A DNA stretch of 64,000 bases from Thalassomonas actiniarum (GTDB lineage: Bacteria; Pseudomonadota; Gammaproteobacteria; Enterobacterales; Alteromonadaceae), in contig NZ_CP059736.1 of assembly GCF_000948975.2 (NCBI RefSeq), forward strand, positions 620,001-684,000, given 5' to 3'. Positions 55,812 through 64,000 of this stretch are shown here, piece by piece. Position 1 is the stretch's first letter. Each line of letters starts with the position of its first letter. A model generated the notes under the pieces. The model made no database searches and had not been told where the DNA came from. It worked only from the letters and a program-made list of their open reading frames with translations. Both the position numbers and the translations under genes were made by a program.

Positions 55812-56831
55812 ATGGACAAAAATTTAGGAAAAGCCTCGGTTCCTGCCGTAAATCAATACCTGGCGTTAGCGCAGGAGCAAGGCATCAATATCGAAAGTGT
55901 GCTTGAACGGGCCGGTATTTCCGGTGAATTGTTCAAAGACAACAGCCAGCATATCACAGGACTTGCATTTCAAACCCTGATCGATTTGCTGATTGACGAG
56001 TCTGACGATGAATTATTTGGTTTACACACAGCTAAATTTGTCCAGCCGGGCTCCTACAGCGTGTTGGGCTATATTTCCATGAATTGCGACACCCTGGGGC
56101 AGGCGATCACCAAAATTGCCCCTTTTGAAAAGCTGGTGGGAGATATGGGCACCACTGACTTTGGCCAGGCAGGCCCTTATGTAAAACTTAGCTGGCTGTG
56201 CCAGTTTCCCGATATAGCCGTCAGGCGGCATATGATAGATAACTGTCTGGCCTCCTGGATCACCTTTGCCCGTTACCTGGTGGATCATAAGGGCGACCCG
56301 GTAAAAGTGCTGCTAAGCCGCAATACCCCGGATTTAGCCCAGCAGACAGAATATCGGCATATTTTCGGATGCCCTGTGGTCTATAACCAGGCTGAAGATG
56401 CCATTTTATTCGAGCCGGAATTGCTGTCTCATCCGTTAAACAAGGGAGACCAGCAACTGCTCTCCACGCTGGAGTCCCATGCCAACAAACTGATCACCGA
56501 CTTGGCTTCCCCGGATAACTTGCTGGCCCGGGTGGTCGCGGCCATTGAAAAATCCCTCAGTACGGGAAATTATCATCAACAGGATATCGCCGGCCAGTTG
56601 GAGATGTCCGGCAAAACCCTGCAAAGAAGATTGGCAAAAGAAAATACCAGCTTTCAGTTCTTGCTCGATGAGACCCGTTTGCGCCTGACCAAAGAATTTT
56701 TAGCCGATCTTGAGCTAAACCTCGACCAGATAAGCAGCGAGCTTGGTTTTTCAGAGCCGAGATCCTTTTATCGCTGGTTTCAAAAACTGACCGGTTCAAC
56801 CCCAGGTAACTATCGGAAAATAAAGGAATAA
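55812..56831 (+). CDS. AraC-family regulator (OruR-like)
   Basis: A 339-residue regulator with an arabinose-binding-like N-terminal ligand domain (about 20-225) and a C-terminal double helix-turn-helix (about 250-335; HQQDIAGQLEMSGKTLQRRLAKE, then LDQISSELGFSEPRSFYRWFQKLTGSTPGNYR). It is divergent from the ether-lipid-like operon and just upstream of the GMC oxidoreductase, and probably controls both. The twin sites at 55712-55748 are candidates. Confidence 0.9.
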   Translation: MDKNLGKASVPAVNQYLALAQEQGINIESVLERAGISGELFKDNSQHITGLAFQTLIDLLIDESDDELFGLHTAKFVQPGSYSVLGYISMNCDTLGQAITKIAPFEKLVGDMGTTDFGQAGPYVKLSWLCQFPDIAVRRHMIDNCLASWITFARYLVDHKGDPVKVLLSRNTPDLAQQTEYRHIFGCPVVYNQAEDAILFEPELLSHPLNKGDQQLLSTLESHANKLITDLASPDNLLARVVAAIEKSLSTGNYHQQDIAGQLEMSGKTLQRRLAKENTSFQFLLDETRLRLTKEFLADLELNLDQISSELGFSEPRSFYRWFQKLTGSTPGNYRKIKE

Positions 56832-56951
56832 ATTTAACTTCCACTTTGGCTGATTTGTAACTTAGCTGAAAACACCCTGTAAAAAATTAATATTTGACAT
56901 CGAAAAATAATAATCTAGAGTGGTCCGACATGCCCGAGGGGAGAGGTGATT

Positions 56952-58565
56952 ATGACGACATTCGATTTTATTATTATTGGCGGCGGATCCGCCGGTTGTG
57001 TCCTGGCCGAGCGCTTGTCGGCCTGCGGTAAATATCAGGTTTGCCTGCTGGAAGCCGGCCCGAAGGACAGCTCGAATAATATCCATGTGCCCCTTGGCGT
57101 GATCAATTTAATGCGCAGTAAAACCCTCAACTGGCAATATAACTCCCACGCCGAACCCAGCCAGAACCAAAGGCAAATATTCAACCCCAGGGGAAAAACC
57201 CTCGGCGGCAGCAGCTCTATCAATGCCATGTTATACGTGCGGGGGCAAAAAGAAGATTATGATCACTGGGCGGCATTAGGCAATGATCTGTGGAGTTTCG
57301 AGCAGGTATTACCCTACTTTAAGGGCACCCAGTTTCAGGAGCGCGGCGCAAGCGAATTTCATGGCACAAACGGCCAGTTAAATGTCGCTGATTCTCGCTC
57401 TAAGTTGCCGGTTTTTGACGACTTTATTCAGGCAGCACAAAATGCCGGTTTTAAAGCCAACGATGATTTTAACGGCGCAGATCAGGAAGGGGTGGGTTAT
57501 TACCAATTGACCCAAAAAGACGGTCAGCGTTTCAGTGCCGCCAAAGGCTTTTTAACGCCAAATCTGGCCCGGTCAAACCTCACGGTATTAACCGATGTTT
57601 CGGTCACTAAACTCATTATTGACAATAAACGGGTGACAGGTGTTTTTTACCGGGAAAAAGGCAAAGAAAATAACAAATTAAAACAACTCCATGCCAGCAA
57701 AGAAGTATTGTTAAGTGCCGGAGCTTTTAACTCGCCCCAGCTGTTGATGCTCTCGGGCATAGGACCAAAAGAAGAACTCGCCAAACACGATATTCCCCTC
57801 GAACATGAACTGCCGGGAGTAGGGCAGAATTTACAGGATCATGTTGATGTGATGGTGGTGAACAAACACAAACGCAGCGACTTGCTGGCATTAAGGCCCA
57901 AAGCCGCCTGGTGGGCGATAAAAGATGCAATGAAATTTATCGGCGGCAAACGCGGCGTACTCACTTCCCCGGTCGCCGAAGCCGGCGGTTTTATTAAGTC
58001 AGAGCCGGATTTGTCCCGACCGGACTTACAATTACATTTCATTCCCGCTGCTATGGATGATCATGGCAGAAATTTCAAGATGTTAACTAACTATGCCGTC
58101 TCCTTGCATGTCTGTTTGTTACGCCCGAAAAGCCGGGGCAGCGTTACCCTTTACAGCGGTGATATCAACGCAGATCCGAAAATTCAACTGAATATGCTGG
58201 ATGAAATAGACGATCAGCAAATCATGATCAAAGGGTTGAAACGCGCCCGGGAAATTTTGGCACGGCCGCCGTTAGCGGAAAAAAATGGTGATGAGATCTT
58301 ACCCGGGCAAGCCTGCCAAGATGACGAAGCAATACTGGAATTTTTAAAGGAAAAGTGCAATACCATCTACCACCCGGTAGGTACCTGTAAAATGGGCAAT
58401 GACGAGCAGGCCGTGGTCGATCAAACCCTGAAAGTACATGGCATAGAGCAATTACGGGTGATCGATGCTTCTGTGATGCCAACCTTAATTAGCGGCAATA
58501 CCAATGCCCCGACGATAATGATTGCTGCTAAGGCTGCCGATATGATTTTGGCAGATTATGCTTAA
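56952..58565 (+). CDS. GMC oxidoreductase (choline-dehydrogenase-like)
   Basis: This flavoenzyme of about 537 residues oxidises primary alcohols to aldehydes. FAD motif: FIIIGGGSAGCVLAERLS at the N-terminus. GMC signatures: GKTLGGSSSINAMLYVRG, LLSAGAFNSPQLLMLSGIG, and the late HPVGTCKMG with active-site His, then NTNAPTIMIAAKAAD. I choose the ATG at 56952 because GAGAGG lies at good distance; a GTG at 56946 is possible. The neighbouring genes suggest a glycerol-ether, fatty alcohol or polyol substrate. Confidence 0.92.
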   Translation: MTTFDFIIIGGGSAGCVLAERLSACGKYQVCLLEAGPKDSSNNIHVPLGVINLMRSKTLNWQYNSHAEPSQNQRQIFNPRGKTLGGSSSINAMLYVRGQKEDYDHWAALGNDLWSFEQVLPYFKGTQFQERGASEFHGTNGQLNVADSRSKLPVFDDFIQAAQNAGFKANDDFNGADQEGVGYYQLTQKDGQRFSAAKGFLTPNLARSNLTVLTDVSVTKLIIDNKRVTGVFYREKGKENNKLKQLHASKEVLLSAGAFNSPQLLMLSGIGPKEELAKHDIPLEHELPGVGQNLQDHVDVMVVNKHKRSDLLALRPKAAWWAIKDAMKFIGGKRGVLTSPVAEAGGFIKSEPDLSRPDLQLHFIPAAMDDHGRNFKMLTNYAVSLHVCLLRPKSRGSVTLYSGDINADPKIQLNMLDEIDDQQIMIKGLKRAREILARPPLAEKNGDEILPGQACQDDEAILEFLKEKCNTIYHPVGTCKMGNDEQAVVDQTLKVHGIEQLRVIDASVMPTLISGNTNAPTIMIAAKAADMILADYA

Positions 58566-58610
58566 CCAAGTTGATAAAAGATTATCTTTTTCAGCGGAGT
58601 AGTTTAATAG

Positions 58611-58634
58611 GGGAGACAATAGCTCTTGTCTCCC
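58611..58634. terminator. Terminator hairpin between GMC and secreted-protein genes
   Basis: GGGAGACAA (58611-58619) and TTGTCTCCC (58626-58634) pair perfectly with a 6-base loop. It lies between convergent genes and probably ends both. Confidence 0.6.
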
Positions 58635-58688
58635 AAAGGTAGCGCTTACGCTGTTATTGTTAATAGGTTTGCATGGCCGGTATAGGCT

Positions 58689-59693
58689 TTAGTGAGTTGC
58701 AGACACCACCAGGTTATTGATATCTATGCTATTGCTTTTGCAATCTAACTCATTCGGATACCAGTTGGCACAAACATTTTTCCCCCAGCCGTTATACGGG
58801 CTGCTTGGATAATTATAGGGTTCATTGTGATCGGTATTGGTGTTATAACCTTTCGACCAATATTGGCCAAAGGCTTGGTGCAAACTTTTATAATGGGCAA
58901 GTGTTTCCTGGCCCATCCGGCTATCAAAGGTAGCGGGCCTGGCTTTTCGTGTTTGATAGGTCTTTTTACCGACAAGATAATGTCTGGTGCCGTTAGTATG
59001 CCACAGCTCTGCACTGCCTGTTTCCAAGGTATCACCATCTTTAATGACTAAGGTAATTTTAAACTCTGAAGTTAAGTCGGTATCTAACTCCATCCGTACG
59101 ATTTCATTTTCAAAGCCTGCATGATTATCGTGATTACTGTCCCATTGATCACTACCAAAATCATGGTTCCATTGCCAGCTATTGTCATTAAGGGTCAGGT
59201 ATAAGTAATTTGACTGATCATTCAATTTTAATGTTGTAATGGGATGGTTACCGTTTGGATCGCAATAATCCTTTCCTTCATCTGCTCCCCGGCAATTATA
59301 ATTTAGCGCGGGATGGTCTTGAAAAATGATCACCCATTCAGGATCTCCTTGCCAATTCCAACGGTTGATTTTCAAGGTAAAATCGTATTGGGTTACTCTG
59401 CCAGCCGTCCAGAAAAAATCATCGGTGTGGGCGTTCATATCAGCTTTTCTACAGTAAGACAGCTCTGCATCTTCATTGTTATAACAAGCATTATCGGTAT
59501 GTGCCTGGGTATGACTGGTAAAAGTATATGAATTATTATTTGTCTTCGTCGCTGTGCCCGTTGCTTCATATTTGGTATCTCCCCTGAGCTCCCAGGCAGG
59601 GTAGATGGTTGTTAACTGTGCCGCATGAGATGAAATTGCGGTGGCACTTAAAACATACGCCAATGCCAGTGAAGTAACCTTTTTATTAAACAT
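58689..59693 (-). CDS. Secreted protein of unknown function, possibly carbohydrate-active
   Basis: The 334-residue protein has a signal peptide (about 1-24). The mature region is rich in Asn, Asp, His and Trp with several Cys, which suggests a beta-sandwich (NRWNWQGDPEWVIIFQDHP, NDNSWQWNHDF). These are features seen in polysaccharide lyases and binding modules. I cannot assign a family. The start has AAGGACGAC. Confidence 0.72.
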   Translation of the reverse strand: MFNKKVTSLALAYVLSATAISSHAAQLTTIYPAWELRGDTKYEATGTATKTNNNSYTFTSHTQAHTDNACYNNEDAELSYCRKADMNAHTDDFFWTAGRVTQYDFTLKINRWNWQGDPEWVIIFQDHPALNYNCRGADEGKDYCDPNGNHPITTLKLNDQSNYLYLTLNDNSWQWNHDFGSDQWDSNHDNHAGFENEIVRMELDTDLTSEFKITLVIKDGDTLETGSAELWHTNGTRHYLVGKKTYQTRKARPATFDSRMGQETLAHYKSLHQAFGQYWSKGYNTNTDHNEPYNYPSSPYNGWGKNVCANWYPNELDCKSNSIDINNLVVSATH

Positions 59694-60087
59694 AGTCGTC
59701 CTTAATTTATTTGATGTATTTTGGCAAATTCTTGTTTTTTATCAGGCACCTTGAGTGCTCAATAATATTTGAAAACAACAAACTTAATAAAAGTTATGAC
59801 AGTAACAAGAGGGGGGGAATCGTATCACGCCCTCAACATTGTTAACATTATTTTAACTATAAATCGAAGGTGATTATGCATTATGCTGTTCTATATCAAA
59901 GGCGGGCTTTACTCATGGGCTGGTATGGTTTACATGACAATTTTCGGGTGCCTTTGCCATATTCTCAAAGAGGTTTTGTCAACCAGGAGACATGCTGAAG
60001 GCCTATAACAAAGGCTGTTGTATAGGGTAAGGGGAGGAATCTTCTTGTCCACTCAGTGAATAAAAATTCCTCTACCTTCTGTCATGT
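59694..60087. other. Spacer with two overlapping micro-ORFs
   Basis: Two overlapping plus-strand frames of about 40 codons start at 59877 (after GAAGGTGATT) and 59883. One would carry a hydrophobic stretch. Neither is convincing enough to call as a gene. The rest is AT-rich and featureless. Confidence 0.35.
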
Positions 60088-60645
60088 TCAATGTAACGAG
60101 CATAAATGCCAATGCTTTGTGTCATCCCAACTTTCAGCATTGGTTTTTAACGAAATTCTCTCGGCCATTGGCACTTCAGTCAGATAGGGCTGCCACTGGC
60201 GCAAGTTGGCATTTTCAGAATACCAGCCGGTTATTTTGACTTTTATACTTTGCCCTTCAGGCGATAAAGCTAAAGCAATGCCCTGTGCCTGAACTTTTGC
60301 TGCATAGCTGCCTTTTGTGCCGTTTGAGTGGGTGACACGGTATTTAACCTTTACGTCTTCCCGGCAAACTTGCTTGTTGATTAACCGTGAAGAAGCCTGC
60401 TGCAAATTAACATCACTAACTGTTGATGTTTTTTGGTTCGGCACCTGAAAATTATCACCGTCGGCAGCGAGTACTGTTTCTTTATCTTGAATATGTATTT
60501 GCTGCTCTAAACCGGTAATAGCCATATCACGATTGCTGATTTTTGGGTTATCCAACTCAATGCCGGAAAGGTCTTGCGATATAGCAGTGTTATCTGCTGT
60601 TGATTGGCAACCTACTAAAAAACAAAATGAAAATAAAAAATACAA
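60088..60645 (-). CDS. Lipoprotein of unknown function
   Basis: The 185-residue frame begins with TTG at 60645 and goes directly into MYFLFSFCFLVGCQST, a lipoprotein signal with lipobox LVGC. A GAGGAAT lies 14 bases before the TTG, rather far, so the start may be different. The C-terminal part has a beta-like domain with two Cys (NKQVCREDVKVKYRVTHSNG, HWHLCSLH). Family unknown. Confidence 0.6.
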   Translation of the reverse strand: MYFLFSFCFLVGCQSTADNTAISQDLSGIELDNPKISNRDMAITGLEQQIHIQDKETVLAADGDNFQVPNQKTSTVSDVNLQQASSRLINKQVCREDVKVKYRVTHSNGTKGSYAAKVQAQGIALALSPEGQSIKVKITGWYSENANLRQWQPYLTEVPMAERISLKTNAESWDDTKHWHLCSLH

Positions 60646-60907
60646 CCTGGAAATAACGGTATTCCTCTCTATTGAAATCCAATTAACACCGACTTTGTCT
60701 ATGCGGGTAACGGCTGAAACGAAGCGGCAATCATCCCATGTTGTAGCCTAATTACAAGTAAAAATGACCGTAGCTTTAAAAACAGACATTATTTTTGCCG
60801 CGCAGCCGCAACCGGCTCTTTGCTAATCACAGGCGGGGGAATCGTCAGGGGAAAAAGCAAGGAATAATTGATTAATCAATTTTCCCTTGCAGGTTGAGCG
60901 TTTCTTC

Positions 60908-61918
60908 TTATTGCTCTTTGATAGCGAATAAATTAGCACGAACCAGACTATGAAAATCATTGAAGCGGATCCCCTGCTCACGCATTACCGGATGTATTTC
61001 TTTCGCTATTAGTTGTCTGATATAAAACGGCTGACGGACATAAAAATGATGAATAATATGAGTACTACCGAAGTTGAAACAAAATAACTGTACGGGGAAT
61101 AGGGCCCAGTGGTTCAGCACCTGACATTGCTTATTTAAGTGATCAACATCGCCGTAATAGTGTAAGGCGGCGCTGATCCCGTGCAGACAAATTGCCCTTA
61201 ACGCATTGGGCAATAACCAGACAACCGCAACTATATCTAACCATGCTACCCAGGTTAATAACCACTGTGGATAGCTAACCGGTAAGCCTATGGTCGTGAC
61301 AATAATATGATAGCCATGAAAGATTAAAAAACTGTATAAAGCCAGCAGGTAAATATGGGCGAGGGGCGCCCCTTTTAATACAAACTTAAAATAGCTAAAT
61401 TGTTTTAACCGGCTTAATTCTTTTGCCCTCAGGCTAATTGAAATAAAAGTATCTAAAGAAATAAGCAAACGAAAAAAGCCAAACTTCATACCATTGCCTA
61501 AAATGCGTTCTTCGAGATCGTTTTCTGTCCCCGATGTTTTGTGATGGTTCAGATGCATGTCCCTGCGATACCAGGGATTAACGGTATTGGGGCGCATTAA
61601 CCATACCAATGACATCATCACATGATAAATCACGGCATTCTTGCGAAAATATAATCGGTGGATCAAATCATGTTCAATTTCGTGTGACAGACCGGCAAAA
61701 AAGGCGCTGCAGATAATGGCCAGCCAAGCGGGTAAGCCCCATAAGATGTATCCTAAGCCGGAAATAATCATGCCGGCAAGTGCTATGGTTAGCATTATCA
61801 GCCCGATAGCATCCTGGTATTTTAATATTGGCCAACGAGAGCGGTAATTTCTATCGGCGGTTGCTATTGCCTGTTGGATAGTATTTGCCGCCTGGCTGTT
61901 GCTGGATGTTTGCTGCAT
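60908..61918 (-). CDS. Fatty acid desaturase
   Basis: This 336-residue membrane enzyme introduces double bonds into acyl chains or related substrates. The three histidine boxes are visible: HEIEHDLIH (about 79-87), HLNHH (about 123-127) and HIIHH (about 286-290). Four or more membrane segments separate them. It stands alone between a lipoprotein gene and the SctV gene. Acyl or hydroxyl specificity cannot be told. Confidence 0.9.
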   Translation of the reverse strand: MQQTSSNSQAANTIQQAIATADRNYRSRWPILKYQDAIGLIMLTIALAGMIISGLGYILWGLPAWLAIICSAFFAGLSHEIEHDLIHRLYFRKNAVIYHVMMSLVWLMRPNTVNPWYRRDMHLNHHKTSGTENDLEERILGNGMKFGFFRLLISLDTFISISLRAKELSRLKQFSYFKFVLKGAPLAHIYLLALYSFLIFHGYHIIVTTIGLPVSYPQWLLTWVAWLDIVAVVWLLPNALRAICLHGISAALHYYGDVDHLNKQCQVLNHWALFPVQLFCFNFGSTHIIHHFYVRQPFYIRQLIAKEIHPVMREQGIRFNDFHSLVRANLFAIKEQ

Positions 61919-62051
61919 AGGAAATAAACTGGCTTAAAGACTGACTAGGTCTGTGATAATAACAACTTATCCTATCCCATAGTAATTTATTCAAACATTC
62001 ATTTACTTTTAAGAATTGAAGCTAGCTAGAGGCTGGCTTAGTGAAGATGAG

Positions 62052-62073
62052 ACCGCTGCCCGAAAGCAGCGGT
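62052..62073 (-). terminator. Hairpin downstream of SctV
   Basis: ACCGCTGC (62052-62059) and GCAGCGGT (62066-62073) pair perfectly with a 6-base loop, 65 bases after the SctV stop on the minus strand. T-rich sequence follows only loosely. Confidence 0.5.
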
Positions 62074-62137
62074 AAGTGTAGTAACAAAGAGCACTTTATC
62101 TTTGGCTCTTCGTGATTAATCCCCCAGCAAGTAAAGA

Positions 62138-64000
62138 TTATTCGCCAACCCGTGCCAGCGGCTGCACATTAATATCCTGGGTAAGCTCCTGGAAAGACAG
62201 TACTGCCAGATCATAGAAGTCCCGTTCAACCAATTTGCGAATGTAACGCCTGATATCAAGCGACACCACCAATACCGGTTTGTGTACCACGGAAGTAATA
62301 TCGCCGACATTTTTTTGGATCTGGTCGATGATCTCTTTTGATTCGGCAGGCTCCAGCGCAAGGTAGGCACCCGAGGACGTTTGCCGTATGCCGGCCCGTA
62401 CCGTTTCTTCCAGATCCTGGGTCAGCAGGTACGCCGACAATATGTTGGTGTCATTACTGTATTTGTAACTGATCTGGCGGTTCAGTGCCCCGCGCACATA
62501 TTCGGTTAATAAGATAGTATCTTTTTCTTTCTGGGCCCATTCCACCAGGGATTCGAAAATACAGCGTAAACTGCGGATAGAAATATCTTCGGTGACCAGG
62601 CGCTGGAAAATATCGGTGATCTTTTGCAGCGGCAGCAAACGTTGCACCTCTTTCACCAACTCACCGAATTCTTTTTCCATGTTTTCAATGATCTGCCTGG
62701 TTTCCTGAATGCCGATAAAATCTCCGGCGTAACGTTTAAGCACATAGGACAGATGGAAGCAGACCGATTCTGCGGTATCCATGGCATGTATTCCAGCCTC
62801 TTCCAGGCGCGCTTGAGACTCTTTTTCCACCCAGATCACTTTACCGGGAATAGTGCACTCCTCCGGGTTTTCATGGGGGATGGCCAAAATATCGAGATCA
62901 TCTGCTGCTTCGCGCACAATCAGGTGATCTATCGGCAAGATACCTTCGGCGACCGGAATTTCCTGCAACAGGATCTGATATTGGCGCTCTTTTAGGCCGG
63001 CATTATAACGCAGGTGTATGCCGGGAAAAGGTACGCCGAGATCCATATAAAGGGCATGGCGTACCCGCTTAAGTTGCTCGTTCAACTGGGCAACCGCCAG
63101 ATAGTCCTTGCAGGAGGCGTCGATATCTAAAATCAAGGGGGCGGTGATCGACTGCAGATCATTGGTATCTGTCTCTACAGTCATCTCGGGAATGTCGTCG
63201 CTTTTGCCGCCCGCTGCTAAGCCCGCGCCTTCGCCGCTTTGAGCTCTCTTGGTCAGGTAGAAACCCGAACCGCCTATGATACCGGCAATGGCTAAAAACG
63301 CCAGGGTAGGGAACCCGGGAATAAAAGCAAAACCCGCCAGTAAAATGCCGCCAATCATTAACGCTTTGGGATGGCCGGTTAACTGCTGGCCCATATCGTT
63401 ACCTAAGTTAAGCTTGTCCTCGGATTTTACCCGGGTGACAATAAAACCGGCGGTTATAGAGATAAATAACGAAGGAATTTGTGCGACCAGACCATCACCT
63501 ATGGTCAAAATAGAATAGATATGCAGTGCTTCGCTACCGCTCAGTCCCAGCTGGCCCATGCCGATGGCGATGCCGCCGATAATATTGACCGCGGTAATAA
63601 CCAAACCGGCAATGGCGTCGCCTTTCACAAACTTCATCGCCCCATCCATAGAACCATATAACTGGCTTTCCCTTTGTACCATGGAACGTAACTGGGTCGC
63701 TTCTTCCTGATCGATCACACCGGCGCGCATATCGCCGTCTATGCTCATTTGTTTACCCGGCATAGAATCGAGAGAAAAGCGGGCACTGACTTCGGCCACC
63801 CGTTCAGAGCCCTTGGTAATAACTAAAAATTGCACTACGGTAAGGATCAAAAAGATCACCCCGCCCACCACCAAATTGCCGCCGACAACAAAATTACCAA
63901 AGGCTTCAACGATTTTCCCTGCATCTGCTTCAAGCAGAATCAAGCGGGTCGTAGTGATTGACAGCGCCAGACGAAATAAGGTCGTGGCCAATAAAATTCC
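62138..64000 (-). CDS. sctV: SctV, type III secretion export-gate protein (N-terminus beyond window)
   Basis: The frame runs from the right edge to 62138, so the true start is outside the window; the visible TTG at 63991 is internal. The 620 visible residues hold the FHIPEP signature region (VITKGSERVAEVSARFSLD, then MPGKQMSIDGDMRAG) and TIGDGLVAQIPSLFISITAG, with the remaining membrane segments. The large C-terminal cytoplasmic domain ends ELTQDINVQPLARVGE, as in LcrD/InvA proteins. The wording favours secretion-type SctV over flagellar FlhA. The rest of the system should lie to the right. Confidence 0.93.
   Translation of the reverse strand, partial: GILLATTLFRLALSITTTRLILLEADAGKIVEAFGNFVVGGNLVVGGVIFLILTVVQFLVITKGSERVAEVSARFSLDSMPGKQMSIDGDMRAGVIDQEEATQLRSMVQRESQLYGSMDGAMKFVKGDAIAGLVITAVNIIGGIAIGMGQLGLSGSEALHIYSILTIGDGLVAQIPSLFISITAGFIVTRVKSEDKLNLGNDMGQQLTGHPKALMIGGILLAGFAFIPGFPTLAFLAIAGIIGGSGFYLTKRAQSGEGAGLAAGGKSDDIPEMTVETDTNDLQSITAPLILDIDASCKDYLAVAQLNEQLKRVRHALYMDLGVPFPGIHLRYNAGLKERQYQILLQEIPVAEGILPIDHLIVREAADDLDILAIPHENPEECTIPGKVIWVEKESQARLEEAGIHAMDTAESVCFHLSYVLKRYAGDFIGIQETRQIIENMEKEFGELVKEVQRLLPLQKITDIFQRLVTEDISIRSLRCIFESLVEWAQKEKDTILLTEYVRGALNRQISYKYSNDTNILSAYLLTQDLEETVRAGIRQTSSGAYLALEPAESKEIIDQIQKNVGDITSVVHKPVLVVSLDIRRYIRKLVERDFYDLAVLSFQELTQDINVQPLARVGE

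Noticed and set aside
59877-60008. Two overlapping 40-codon frames
   Set aside because: Two competing frames in the same bases with weak ribosome sites; no basis to prefer either.
1-64000. CRISPR arrays, tRNA and rRNA genes
   Set aside because: No regularly spaced repeats, tRNA-like cloverleaf strings or ribosomal RNA segments were seen in the spacers.
62138-64000. Flagellar FlhA as an alternative for the export gate
   Set aside because: The ITKGSERVAEVSARFSLD and GDMRAG wording and the C-terminal ending fit secretion-type SctV better; neighbours to the right would settle it.

Overview
The window looks like chromosome of a marine, heterotrophic gammaproteobacterium, probably an alteromonad (Colwelliaceae/Thalassomonas-like). 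This is inferred from gene content, not from a marker gene. The clues are many secreted hydrolases, a PEP-CTERM metalloprotease, a LodA/LodB-type quinoprotein amino-acid oxidase, type III secretion genes, and moderate GC with AT-rich spacers. There is no rRNA, tRNA or CRISPR array, and the only transposase is a decayed IS256-like remnant.

Region by region. (1) 1-5000: a partial unknown gene, then a LysR regulator divergent from a secreted isochorismatase-fold hydrolase and a secreted YtcJ-like amidohydrolase, with a perfect palindromic operator between them. (2) 5.2-9.6 kb: a CesT-like type III secretion chaperone translationally coupled to a 929-residue effector-like protein. The pair is flanked by two thioredoxin copies in the same orientation, one intact and one decayed. 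A structured repeat also found behind the LysR gene ends the effector gene. (3) 9.7-14.1 kb: a membrane protein, a polysaccharide deacetylase and a lysyl-endopeptidase-like protease with PKD and PPC domains. (4) 14.1-19.2 kb: the IS256 remnant, small secreted or membrane proteins, and an orphan double-glycine RiPP precursor. (5) 19.2-23.9 kb: a secreted PI-PLC-like enzyme with lectin domains, an AraC regulator, a Gly/Ser-rich protein and small membrane or lipoproteins. (6) 23.9-31.1 kb: lodA-lodB with a periplasmic binding protein, a PEP-CTERM protease and an esterase broken by one stop codon at its nucleophile elbow.

(7) 31.4-38.9 kb: a peptidoglycan-binding-domain protein with a small partner, an MBL-fold lipoprotein, a truncated flavin monooxygenase, two GNAT acetyltransferases, a YtoQ-family protein and glutaminase. 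(8) 39.2-43.7 kb: TetR plus an Old Yellow Enzyme, a YbaK-type deacylase and an ABC-2 exporter. (9) 43.9-50.7 kb: a start-less coding fragment, two S9-type serine hydrolases, a secreted protein and a PhoD-like phosphatase. (10) 50.7-58.6 kb: an FGGY kinase, a GlpD-like dehydrogenase and an alkyl-DHAP-synthase-like flavoenzyme in one operon, divergent from an AraC regulator followed by a GMC oxidoreductase; together they suggest glycerol-ether or alcohol metabolism. (11) 58.7-64 kb: a secreted protein, a lipoprotein, a fatty-acid desaturase and the C-terminal part of SctV, the type III export gate, running off the right edge.

The themes are secretion and warfare: a type III effector pair with an export gate about 53 kb away, an H2O2-producing oxidase, a possible modified peptide and several exoenzymes. 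Several genes are visibly decaying (thioredoxin copy, IS256, esterase, FAD monooxygenase, orphan C-terminus). Functional names come from motifs and family knowledge; no database search was possible.
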